From Parietaria judaica (lineage: Eukaryota > Streptophyta > Magnoliopsida > Rosales > Urticaceae): a stretch of 64,000 nucleotides of DNA. Position numbers and translations under genes: made by a program. The notes beneath the pieces were generated by a model, which did not search any database, was not told where the DNA came from, and saw nothing but the letters and a program-made list of their open reading frames with translations. Below, piece by piece: positions 14,701-26,361 of this stretch. The stretch lies in the NCBI GenBank assembly GCA_954871525.1, contig OX940866.1:38018521-38082520 (forward strand), given 5' to 3'. The first letter of the stretch is position 1; every line of letters begins with the position of its first letter.

Positions 14701-15191
14701 GCTTGAGAACGCTTGTAATATTTAAATTTCAATGTATAACCCCTAAAATCATTATTTTTTCAATTGGTTCGAAATTTAAGGTTGTAAAAAATGTAAAATA
14801 AAGAAATGCTATAGGAAATGCTATAGCATTTCCTATGGCATTTCTCGTCAACAATTTAATCTTGCATATTTATGCATGAGAACTCTTGTTATATTCAAAT
14901 TCCAATGTATAAGCCCTAAAATCATTATTTTTTCATTTGGTTTGAAATTTTAGGTCGTAAACAGTGCAAAATAAAGAAATGCTATAGGAAATGCTAGCAT
15001 TTCCTATGGCATTTCTCGTCAACAATTTAATCCTTGCATATTTTTGCATAAGAACTCTTGTTATATTCAAATTCCAATGTATAAGCCCTAAAATCATTAT
15101 TTTTTCAATTGGTTCGAAATTTAAGGTTGTAAAAAATGTAAAATAAAGAAATGCTATAGGAAATGCTATAGCATTTCGTATGGTATTTCTC
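11770..15191. repeat. 1,711-bp 10-monomer HOR, two tandem copies
   Basis: Copies are 11770-13480 and 13481-15191. Monomer lengths are 161, 174, 174, 162, 174, 174, 173, 174, 171 and 174. Shared private marks include TTAAAATAAAG in place of TGTAAAATAAAG, CTCGTGAAC, TTGCGAATTTTGGAATGAG (12631 and 14342), and CATTTTTTTGCTTGAG (near 12980 and 14691). The copies differ at very few visible positions, for example CAAATTCC versus CAAAATCC near 12494/14205. This is a recent duplication of already divergent monomers. Confidence 0.92.
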
Positions 15192-16232
15192 GTCAACAAT
15201 TTAATCCTTGCATATTTTTGCATGAGAACTCTTGTTATATTCAAATTCCAATGTATAAGCCCTAAAATCATAAATTTTTCAATTGGTTCGACTTTTAGGT
15301 CATAAACAATGTAAAATAAAGAAATGCTATAGGAAATGCTATAGCATTTCCTATGGAATTTAACGTCAACAATTTAATACTTGCATATTTTTGCATGAGA
15401 ACGCTTGTAATATTTAAATTTCAATGTATAACCCCTAAAATCATTATTTTTTCTATTGGTTCGAAATTTAAGGTTGTAAAAAATGTCAAATAAAGAAATG
15501 CTATAGGTAATGCTATAGCATTTCGTATGGCATTTCTCGTCAACAATTTAATCCTTGCATATTTTTGCATGAGAACTCTTGTTATATTAAAATTCCAATG
15601 TATAAGCCCTAAAATCATTACTTTTTCAATTGGTTCGACTTTTAGGTCGTGAACAATGTAAAATAAATAAATGCTATAGGAAATGCTATAGCATTTCCTA
15701 TGGAATTTAACGTCAACAATTTAATCCTTGCATATTTTTGCATGAGAACGTTTGTAATATTTAAATTTCAATGTATAACCCATAAAATCATTATTTTTTC
15801 AATTGGTTCGAAATTTAAGGTTGTAAAAAATGTATAATAAAGAAATGCTATAGGAAATGCTATAGCATTTCGTATGGCATTTCTCGTCAACAATTTAATC
15901 CTTGCATATTTTTGCATGAGAACTCTTGTTATATTCAAATTCCAATGTATAAGCCCTAAAATCATTAATTTTTCAATTGGTTCGACTTTTAGGTCGTAAA
16001 CAATGTAAAATAAAGAAATGCTATAGGAAAAGCTATAGCATTTCCTATGGAATTTAACATCAACAATTTAATCCTTGCATAGTTTTGCATGAGAACGCTT
16101 GTAATATTAAAATTCCAATGTATAAGCCCTAAAATAATTATTTTTTCAATTGGTTCGAAATTTAAGGTTGTAAAAAATGTAAAATAAAGAAATGCTATAG
16201 CAAAAGCTATAGCATTTCCTATGGCATTTCTC
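15192..16232. repeat. 347-bp dimer, three tandem copies
   Basis: GTCAAC sites at 15192, 15365, 15539, 15712, 15886, 16059 and 16233 give alternating 173 and 174 bp. The 173-bp member has the class B sequence GGTTCGACTTTTAGGTC and ends in GGAATTTAACGTC; the 174-bp member has GGTTCGAAATTT. The repeats are less alike than in the HORs to either side, with several private substitutions per copy. Confidence 0.85.
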
Positions 16233-18834
16233 GTCAACAATTTAATCCTTGCATATTTTTACATGAAAACTCTTGTTATATTCAAATTGCAATGTATAAG
16301 CCCTATAATCATTATTTTTTCAATTGGTTTGAAATTTTAGGTCGTAAACAATGTAAAATAAAGAAATGCTATAGGAAATGCTAGTATTTCCTATGGCATT
16401 TCTCGTCAACAATTTAATCCTTGCATATTTTTGCATGAGAACTCTTGTTATATTCAAATTCCAATGTATAAGGTTTAAAATCATTATTTTTTCAATTGGT
16501 TCGAAATTTAAGGTTGTAAAAAATGTAAAATAAAGAAATGCTATAGGAAATGCTATAGCATTTCCTATGGCATTTCCCGTCAACAATTTAATCCTTGCAT
16601 ATTTTTGCATGAGAACTCTTGTTATATTCAAATTCCAATGTATAAGCTTTAAAATCATTATTTTTTCAATTGGTTTGAAATTTAAGGTTGTAAAAAATGT
16701 AAAATAAAGAAATGCTATAGGAAATGCTATAGCATTTCCTATGGGATTTCTCGTCAACAATTTAATCCTTGCATATTTTTGTATGAGAACTCTTGTTATA
16801 TTCCAATTCCAATGTATAAGCCCTAAAATAATTATTTTTTCAATTGGTTCGAAATTTAAGGTTGTAAAAAATTTAAAATAAAGAAATGCTATAGCAAAAG
16901 CTATAGCATTTCCTATGGCATTTCTCGTCAACAATTTAATCCTTGCATATTTTTACATGAGATCTCTTGTTATATTCAAATTGCAATGTATAAGCCCTAT
17001 AATCATTATTTTTTCAATTGGTTTGAAATTTTAGGTCGTAAACAATGTAAAATAAAGAAATGCTATAGGAAATGCTAGTATTTCCTATGGCATTTCTCGT
17101 CAACAATTTAATCCTTGCATATTTTTGCATGAGAACTCTTGTTATATTCAAATTCCAATGTATAAGGTTTAAAATCATTATTTTTTCAATTGGTTCGAAA
17201 TTTAAGGTTGTAAAAAATGTAAAATAAAGAAATGCTATAGGAAATGCTATAGCATTTCCTATGGCATTTCCCGTCAACAATTTAATCCTTGCATATTTTT
17301 GCATGAGAACTCTTGTTATATTCAAATTCCAATGTATAAGCTTTAAAATCATTATTTTTTCAATTGGTTCGAAATTTAAGGTTGTAAAAAATGTAAAATA
17401 AAGAAATGCTATAGGAAATGCTATAGCATTTCCTATGGGATTTCTCGTCAACAATTTAATCCTTGCATATTTTTGTATGAGAACTCTTGTTATATTCCAA
17501 TTCCAATGTATAAGCCCTAAAATAATTATTTTTTCAATTGGTTCGAAATTTAAGGTTGTAAAAAATTTAAAATAAAGAAATGCTATAGCAAAAGCTATAG
17601 CATTTCCTATGGCATTTCTCGTCAACAATTTAATCCTTGCATATTTTTACATGAGATCTCTTGTTATATTCAAATTGCAATGTATAAGCCCTATAATCAT
17701 TATTTTTTCAATTGGTTTGAAATTTTAGGTCGTAAACAATGTAAAATAAAGAAATGCTATAGGAAATGCTAGTATTTCCTATGGCATTTCTCGTCAACAA
17801 TTTAATCCTTGCATATTTTTGCATGAGAACTCTTGTTATATTCAAATTCCAATGTATAAGGTTTAAAATCATTATTTTTTCAATTGGTTCGAAATTTAAG
17901 GTTGTAAAAAATGTAAAATAAAGAAATGCTATAGGAAATGCTATAGCATTTCCTATGGCATTTCCCGTCAACAATTTAATCCTTGCATATTTTTGCATGA
18001 GAACTCTTGTTATATTCAAATTCCAATGTATAAGCTTTAAAATCATTATTTTTTCAATTGGTTCGAAATTTAAGGTTGTAAAAAATGTAAAATAAAGAAA
18101 TGCTATAGGAAATGCTATAGCATTTCCTATGGGATTTCTCGTCAACAATTTAATCCTTGCATATTTTTGTATGAGAACTCTTGTTATATTCCAATTCCAA
18201 TGTATAAGCCCTAAAATAATTATTTTTTCAATTGGTTCGAAATTTAAGGTTGTAAAAAATTTAAAATAAAGAAATGCTATAGCAAAAGCTATAGCATTTC
18301 CTATGGCATTTCTCGTCAACAATTTAATCCTTGCATATTTTTACATGAGATCTCTTGTTATATTCAAATTGCAATGTATAAGCCCTATAATCATTATTTT
18401 TTCAATTGGTTTGAAATTTTAGGTCGTAAACAATGTAAAATAAAGAAATGCTATAGGAAATGCTAGTATTTCCTATGGCATTTCTCGGCAACAATTTAAT
18501 CCTTGCATATTTTTGCATAAGAACTCTTGTTATATTCAAATTCCAATGTATAAGGTTTAAAATCATTATTTTTTCAATTGGTTCGAAATTTAAGGTTGTA
18601 AAAAATGTAAAATAAAGAAATGCTATAGGAAATGCTATAGCATTTCCTATGGCATTTCCCGTCAACAATTTAATCCTTGCATATTTTTGCATGAGAACTC
18701 TTGTTATATTCAAATTCCAATGTATAAGCTTTAAAATCATTATTTTTTCAATTGGTTCGAAATTTAAGGTTGTAAAAAATGTAAAATAAAGAAATGCTAT
18801 AGGAAATGCTATAGCATTTCCTATGGGATTTCTC
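16233..18834. repeat. 694-bp 4-monomer HOR, three full copies plus most of a fourth
   Basis: Full copies are 16233-16926, 16927-17620 and 17621-18314; the fourth runs 18315-18834 before changing. Monomer lengths are 172, 174, 174 and 174. Diagnostic marks are TTTTTACATGAG, GCTAGTATTTCC, GTATAAGGTTTAAAATC, CATTTCCCGTC, CCTATGGGATTTC and GCTATAGCAAAAGC. The copies are almost identical by eye. Related tetramers recur in the next block near 20038-20731 and 21569-22961. Confidence 0.93.
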
Positions 18835-21800
18835 ATCAACAATTTAATCCTTGCATATTTTTGTATGAGAACTCTTGTTATATTCCAATTCCAATGTATA
18901 AGCCATAAAATAATTATTTTTCAATTGGTTCGAAATTTAAGGTTGTAAAAAATGTAAAATAAAGAAATTCTATAGCATTTCCTATGGCGTTTCTCGTCAA
19001 CAATTTAATCCTTTCATATTTTTGCATGAGAACTCTTGTTATATTCAAATTCCAATGTATAAGCCCTAAAATAATTATTTTTTCAATTGGTTTGAAATTT
19101 AAGGTTGTAAAAAATGTAAAATAAAGAAATGCTATAGGAAATGCTATAGCATTTCGTATGGCATTTCTCGTCAACAATTTAATCCTTGCATATTTTTGCA
19201 TGAGAACTCTTGTTATATTCAAATTCCAATGTATAAGCCCTAAAATAATTATTTTTTCAATTGGTTCGACTTTTAGGTCGTAAACAATGTAAAATAAAGA
19301 AATGCTATAGGAAATGCTATAGCATTTCCTATGGAATTTAACGTCAACAATTTAATCCTTGCATATTTTTGCATGAGAACGCTTGTAATATTAAAATTCC
19401 AATGTATAAGCCCTAAAACCATTATTTTTTCAATTGGTTCGAAATTTAAGGTTGTAAAAAATGTAAAATAAAGAAATGCTATAGGAAATGCTATAGCATT
19501 TCCTATGGCATTTCCTGTCAACAATTTAATCCTTGCATATTTTTGCATGAGAACTCTTGTTATATTCAAATTCCAATGTATAAGCCCTAAAATCATTAAT
19601 TTTTCAATTGGTTCGACTTTTAGGTCGTAAACAATGTAAAATAAAGAAATGCTATAGGAAAAGCTATAGCATTTCCTATGGAATTTAACATCAACAATTT
19701 AATCCTTGCATAGTTTTGCATGAGAACGCTTGTAATATTAAAATTCCAATGTATAAGCTTTAAAATCATTATTTTTTCAATTGGTTCGAAATTTAAGGTT
19801 GTAAAAAATGTAAAATAAAGAAATGCTATAGGAAATGCTATAGCATTTCCTATGGCATTTCTCGTCAACAATTTAATCCTTGCATATTTTTGTATGAGAA
19901 CTCTTGTTATATTCCAATTCCAATGTATAAGCCCTAAAATAATTATTTTTTCAATTGGTTCGAAATTTAAGGTTGTAAAAAATTTAAAATAAAGAAATGC
20001 TATAGCAAAAGCTATAGCATTTCCTATGGCATTTCTCGTCAACAATTTAATCCTTGCATATTTTTACATGAGATCTCTTGTTATATTCAAATTGCAATGT
20101 ATAAGCCCTATAATCATTATTTTTTCAATTGGTTTGAAATTTTAGGTCGTAAACAATGTAAAATAAAGAAATGCTATAGGAAATGCTAGTATTTCCTATG
20201 GCATTTCTCGTCAACAATTTAATCCTTGCATATTTTTGCATAAGAACTCTTGTTATATTCAAATTCCAATGTATAAGGTTTAAAATCATTATTTTTTCAA
20301 TTGGTTCGAAATTTAAGGTTGTAAAAAATGTAAAATAAAGAAATGCTATAGGAAATGCTATAGCATTTCCTATGGCATTTCCCGTCAACAATTTAATCCT
20401 TGCATATTTTTGCATGAGAACTCTTGTTATATTCAAATTCCAATGTATAAGCTTTAAAATCATTATTTTTTCAATTGGTTCGAAATTTAAGGTTGTAAAA
20501 AATGTAAAATAAAGAAATGCTATAGGAAATGCTATAGCATTTCCTATGGGATTTCTCGTCAACAATTTAATCCTTGCATATTTTTGTATGAGAACTCTTG
20601 TTATATTCCAATTCCAATGTATAAGCCATAAAATAATTATTTTTCAATTGGTTCGAAATTTAAGGTTGTAAAAAATGTAAAATAAAGAAATTCTATAGCA
20701 TTTCCTATGGCGTTTCTCGTCAACAATTTAATCCTTGCATATTTTTGCATGAGAACTCTTGTTATATTCAAATTCCAATGTATAAGCCCTAAAATAATTA
20801 TTTTTTCAATTGGTTTGAAATTTAAGGTTGTAAAAAATGTAAAATAAAGAAATGCTATAGGAAATGCTATAGCATTTCGTATGGCATTTCTCGTCAACAA
20901 TTTAATCCTTGCATATTTTTGCATGAGAACTCTTGTTATATTCAAATTCCAATGTATAAGCCCTAAAATAATTATTTTTTCAATTGGTTCGACTTTTAGG
21001 TCGTAAACAATGTAAAATAAAGAAATGCTATAGCATTTCCTATGGAATTTAACGTCAACAATTTAATCCTTGCATATTTTTGCATGAGAACGCTTGTAAT
21101 ATTAAAATTCCAATGTATAAGCCCTAAAACCATTATTTTTTCAATTGGTTCGAAATTTAAGGTTGTAAAAAATGTAAAATAAAGAAATGCTATAGGAAAT
21201 GCTATAGCATTTCCTATGGCATTTCCTGTCAACAATTTAATCCTTGCATATTTTTGCATGAGAACTCTTGTTATATTCAAATTCCAATGTATAAGCCCTA
21301 AAATCATTAATTTTTCAATTGGTTCGACTTTTAGGTCGTAAACAATGTAAAATAAAGAAATGCTATAGGAAAAGCTATAGCATTTCCTATGGAATTTAAC
21401 ATCAACAATTTAATCCTTGCATAGTTTTGCATGAGAACGCTTGTAATATTAAAATTCCAATGTATAAGCCCTAAAATAAATATTTTTTCAATTGGTTCGA
21501 AATTTAAGGTTGTAAAAAATGTAAAATAAAGAAATGCTATAGCAAAAGCTATAGCATTTCCTATGGCATTTCTCGTCAACAATTTAATCCTTGCATATTT
21601 TTACATGAGAACTCTTGTTATATTCAAATTGCAATGTATAAGCCCTATAATCATTATTTTTTCAATTGGTTTGAAATTTTAGGTCGTAAACAATGTAAAA
21701 TAAAGAAATGCTATAGGAAATGCTAGTATTTCCTATGGCATTTCTCGTCAACAATTTAATCCTTGCATATTTTTGCATGAGAACTCTTGTTATATTCAAA

Positions 21801-24337
21801 TTCCAATGTATAAGGTTTAAAATCATTATTTTTTCAATTGGTTCGAAATTTAAGGTTGTAAAAAATGTAAAATAAAGAAATGCTATAGGAAATGCTATAG
21901 CATTTCCTATGGCATTTCCCGTCAACAATTTAATCCTTGCATATTTTTGCATGAGAACTCTTGTTATATTCAAATTCCAATGTATAAGCTTTAAAATCAT
22001 TATTTTTTCAATTGGTTCGAAATTTAAGGTTGTAAAAAATGTAAAATAAAGAAATGCTATAGGAAATGCTATAGCATTTCCTATGGGATTTCTCGTCAAC
22101 AATTTAATCCTTGCATATTTTTGTATGAGAACTCTTGTTATATTCCAATTCCAATGTATAAGCCCTAAAATAATTATTTTTTCAATTGGTTCGAAATTTA
22201 AGGTTGTAAAAAATTTAAAATAAAGAAATGCTATAGCAAAAGCTATAGCATTTCCTATGGCATTTCTCGTCAACAATTTAATCCTTGCATATTTTTACAT
22301 GAGATCTCTTGTTATATTCAAATTGCAATGTATAAGCCCTATAATCATTATTTTTTCAATTGGTTTGAAATTTTAGGTCGTAAACAATGTAAAATAAAGA
22401 AATGCTATAGGAAAAGCTAGTATTTCCTATGGCATTTCTCGTCAACAATTTAATCCTTGCATATTTTTGCATAAGAACTCTTGTTATATTCAAATTCCAA
22501 TGTATAAGGTTTAAAATCATTATTTTTTCAATTGGTTCGAAATTTAAGGTTGTAAAAAATGTAAAATAAAGAAATGCTATAGGAAATGCTATAGCATTTC
22601 CTATGGCATTTCCCGTCAACAATTTAATCCTTGCATATTTTTGCATGAGAACTCTTGTTATATTCAAATTCCAATGTATAAGCTTTAAAATCATTATTTT
22701 TTCAATTGGTTCGAAATTTAAGGTTGTAAAAAATGTAAAATAAAGAAATGCTATAGGAAATGCTATAGCATTTCCTATGGGATTTCTCGTCAACAATTTA
22801 ATCCTTGCATATTTTTGTATGAGAACTCTTGTTATATTCCAATTCCAATGTATAAGCCATAAAATAATTATTTTTCAATTGGTTCGAAATTTAAGGTTGT
22901 AAAAAATGTAAAATAAAGAAATTCTATAGCATTTCCTATGGCGTTTCTCGTCAACAATTTAATCCTTGCATATTTTTGCATGAGAACTCTTGTTATATTC
23001 AAATTCCAATGTATAAGCCCTAAAATAATTATTTTTTCAATTGGTTTGAAATTTAAGGTTGTAAAAAATGTAAAATAAAGAAATGCTATAGGAAATGCTA
23101 TAGCATTTCGTATGGCATTTCTCGTCAACAATTTAATCCTTGCATATTTTTGCATGAGAACTCTTGTTATATTCAAATTCCAATGTATAAGCCCTAAAAT
23201 AATTATTTTTTCAATTGGTTCGACTTTTAGGTCGTAAACAATGTAAAATAAAGAAATGCTATAGGAAATGCTATAGCATTTCCTATGGAATTTAACGTCA
23301 ACAATTTAATCCTTGCATATTTTTGCATGAGAACGCTTGTAATATTAAAATTCCAATGTATAAGCCCTAAAATCATTATTTTTTCAATTGGTTCGAAATT
23401 TAAGGTTGTAAAAAATGTAAAATAAAGAAATGCTATAGGAAATGCTATAGCATTTCCTATGGCATTTCCTGTCAACAATTTAATCCTTGCATATTTTTGC
23501 ATGAGAACTCTTGTTATATTCAAATTCCAATGTATAAGCCCTAAAATCATTAATTTTTCAATTGGTTCGACTTTTAGGTCGTAAACAATGTAAAATAAAG
23601 AAATGCTATAGGAAAAGCTATAGCATTTCCTATGGAATTTAACATCAACAATTTAATCCTTGCATAGTTTTGCATGAGAACGCTTGTAATATTAAAATTC
23701 CAATGTATAAGCCCTAAAATAATTATTTTTTCAATTGGTTCGAAATTTAAGGTTGTAAAAAATGTAAAATAAAGAAATGCTATAGCAAAAGCTATAGCAT
23801 TTCCTATGGCATTTCTCGTCAACAATTTAATCCTTGCATATTTTTACATGAGAACTCTTGTTATATTCAAATTGCAATGTATAAGCCCTATAATTATTAT
23901 TTTTTCAATTGGTTTGAAATTTTAGGTCGTAAACAATGTAAAATAAAGAAATGCTATAGGAAATGCTAGTATTTCCTATGGCATTTCTCGTCAACAATTT
24001 AATCCTTGCATATTTTTGCATGAGAACTCTTGTTATATTCAAATTCCAATGTATAAGGTTTAAAATCATTATTTTTTCAATTGGTTCGAAATTTAAGGTT
24101 GTAAAAAATGTAAAATAAAGAAATTCTATAGGAAATGCTATAGCATTTCCTATGGCATTTCCCGTCAACAATTTAATCCTTGCATATTTTTGCATGAGAA
24201 CTCTTGTTATATTCAAATTCCAATGTATAAGCTTTAAAATCATTATTTTATCAATTGGTTCGAAATTTAAGGTTGTAAAAAATGTAAAATAAAGAAATGC
24301 TATAGGAAATGCTATAGCATTTCCTATGGGATTTCTC
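18835..24337. repeat. 1,723/2,231-bp HOR, two copies and a partial third
   Basis: Copy 1 is 18835-20557 (10 monomers: 161, 174, 173, 174, 173, 174, 174, 172, 174, 174). Copy 2 is 20558-22788 (2,231 bp, 13 monomers). A partial third runs 22789-24337. Copy 2 differs from copy 1 by three extra monomers and by lacking one 12-bp unit near 21025. Each copy starts with a 161-bp monomer marked by CCATAAAATAATTATTTTTC and CCTATGGCGTTTC. The block re-uses the 694-bp tetramer, so it is a higher level of organisation built on its left neighbour. Confidence 0.88.
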
Positions 24338-25353
24338 GTCAACAATTTAATCCTTGCATATTTTTGTATGAGAACTCTTGTTATATTCCAATTCCAATGT
24401 ATAAGCCCTAAAATAATTATTTTTTCAATTGGTTCGAAATTTAAGGTTGTAAAAAATGTAAAATAAAGAAATTCTATAGCATTTCCTATGGCATTTCTCG
24501 TCAACAATTTAATCCTTGCATAGTTTTGCATGAGAACTCTTGTTATATTCAAATTCCAATGTATAAGCCCTAAAATCATTATTTTTTCAATTGGTTCGAA
24601 ATTTAAGGTTGTAAAAAATGTAAAATAAAGAAATGCTATAGGAAATGCTATAGCATTTCGTATGGCATTTCTCGTCAACAATTTAATCCTTGCATATTTT
24701 TGCATGAGAACTCTTGTTATATTGAAATTCCAATGTATAAGCCCTAAAATCATTATTTTTTCAATTGGTTCGACTTTTAGGTCGTAAACAATGTAAAATA
24801 AAGAAATGCTATAGGAAATGCTATAGCATTTCCTATGGAATTTAACGTCAACAATTTAATCCTTGCATATTTTTGCATGAGAACGCTTGTAATATTAAAA
24901 TTCCAACGTATAAGCCCTAAAATCATTATTTTTTCAATTGGTTTGAAATTTAAGGTTGTAAAAAATATAAAATAAAGAAGTGCTATAGCATTTCCTATGG
25001 CATTTCTCGTCAACAATTTAATCCTTGCATATTTTTGCATGAGAACTCTTGTTATATTAAAATTCCAATGTATAAGCCCTATAATCATTATTTTTTCAAT
25101 TGGTTTGAAATTTTAGGTCGTAAACAATGTAAAATAAAGAAATGCTATAGGAAATGCTAGTATTTCCTATGGCATTTCTCGTCAACAATTTAATCCTTGC
25201 ATATTTTTGCATGAGAACTCTTGTTATATTCAAATTCCAATGTATAAGCCCAAAAATCATTATTTTTTCAATTGGTTCGACTTTTAGGTCGTAAACAATG
25301 TAAAATAAAGAAATGCTATAGGAAATGCTATAGCATTTCCTATGGCATTTCTC
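24338..25353. repeat. Transition modules of mixed monomers
   Basis: GTCAAC spacings are 162, 174, 173, 162, 172 and 173 bp. The block joins the 1,723/2,231-bp family to the dimeric family on its right. It contains the first monomer with AAAAAATATAAAATAAAG and CCAACGTATAAGCCC, marks that stay common to the end of the window. Confidence 0.8.
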
Positions 25354-26361
25354 GTCAACAATTTAATCCTTGCATATTTTTGCATGAGAACTCTTGTTAT
25401 ATTCAAATTCCAATGTATAATCCCTAATATAATTATTTTTTCAATTGGTTCGAAATTTAAGGTAGTAAAAAATGTAAAATAAAGAAATTCTATAGCATTT
25501 CCTATGGCATTTCTCGTCAACAATTTAATCCTTGCATATCTTTGCATGAGAACTCTTGTTATATTCAAATTCCAATGTATAAGCCCTAAAATCATTATTT
25601 TTTCAATTGGTTTGAAATTTAAGGTTGTAAAAAATGTAAAATAAAGAAATGCTATAGGAAATGCTATAGCATTTCGTATGGCATTTCTCGTCAACAATTT
25701 AATCCTTTAATATTTTTGCATGAGAACTCTTGTTATATTCCAATTCCAATATATAAGCCCTAAAATAATTATTTTTTCAATTGGTTCGAAATTTAAGGTT
25801 GTAAAAAATGTAAAATAAAGAAATTCTATAGCATTTCCTATGGCATTTCTCGTCAACAATTTAATCCTTGCATATTTTTGCATGAGAACTCTTGTTATAT
25901 TCAAATTCCAATGTATAAGCCCTAAAATCATTATTTTTTCAATTGGTTTGAAATTTAAGGTTGTAAAAAATGTAAAATAAAGAAATGCTATAGGAAATGC
26001 TATAGCATTTCGTATGGCATTTCTCGTCAACAATTTAATCCTTGCATATTTTTGCATGAGAACTCTTGTTATATTCCAATTCCAATGTATAAGCCCTAAA
26101 ATAATTATTTTTTCAATTGGTTCGAAATTTAAGGTTGTAAAAAATGTAAAATAAAGAAATTCTATAGCATTTCCTATGGCATTTCTGGTCAACAATTTAA
26201 TCCTTGCATATTTTTGCATGAGAACTCTTGTTATATTCAAATTCCAATGTATAAGCCCTAAAATCATTATTTTTTCAATTGGTTTGAAATTTAAGGTTGT
26301 AAAAAATGTAAAATAAAGAAATGCTATAGGAAATGCTATAGCATTTCGTATGGCATTTCTC
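25354..26361. repeat. 336-bp (162+174) dimer, three copies
   Basis: Spacings alternate 162, 174, 162, 174, 162, 174. The short member has TCCAATTCCAATGTATAAG (or ATATATAAG), AAAATAATTATT, GGTTCGAAATTT and GAAATTCTATAGC. The long member has TCAAATTCCAATG, AAAATCATTATT, GGTTTGAAATTT and CATTTCGTATGG. The two types are therefore distinct subfamilies that alternate. The same dimer is the main building block of much of 29-63 kb. Confidence 0.9.

Noticed and set aside
16233..18834. CRISPR-like array of regularly spaced palindromic repeats
   Set aside because: The intervals between palindromes are themselves repeats, not unique spacers; the period is far too long and there are no cas genes.
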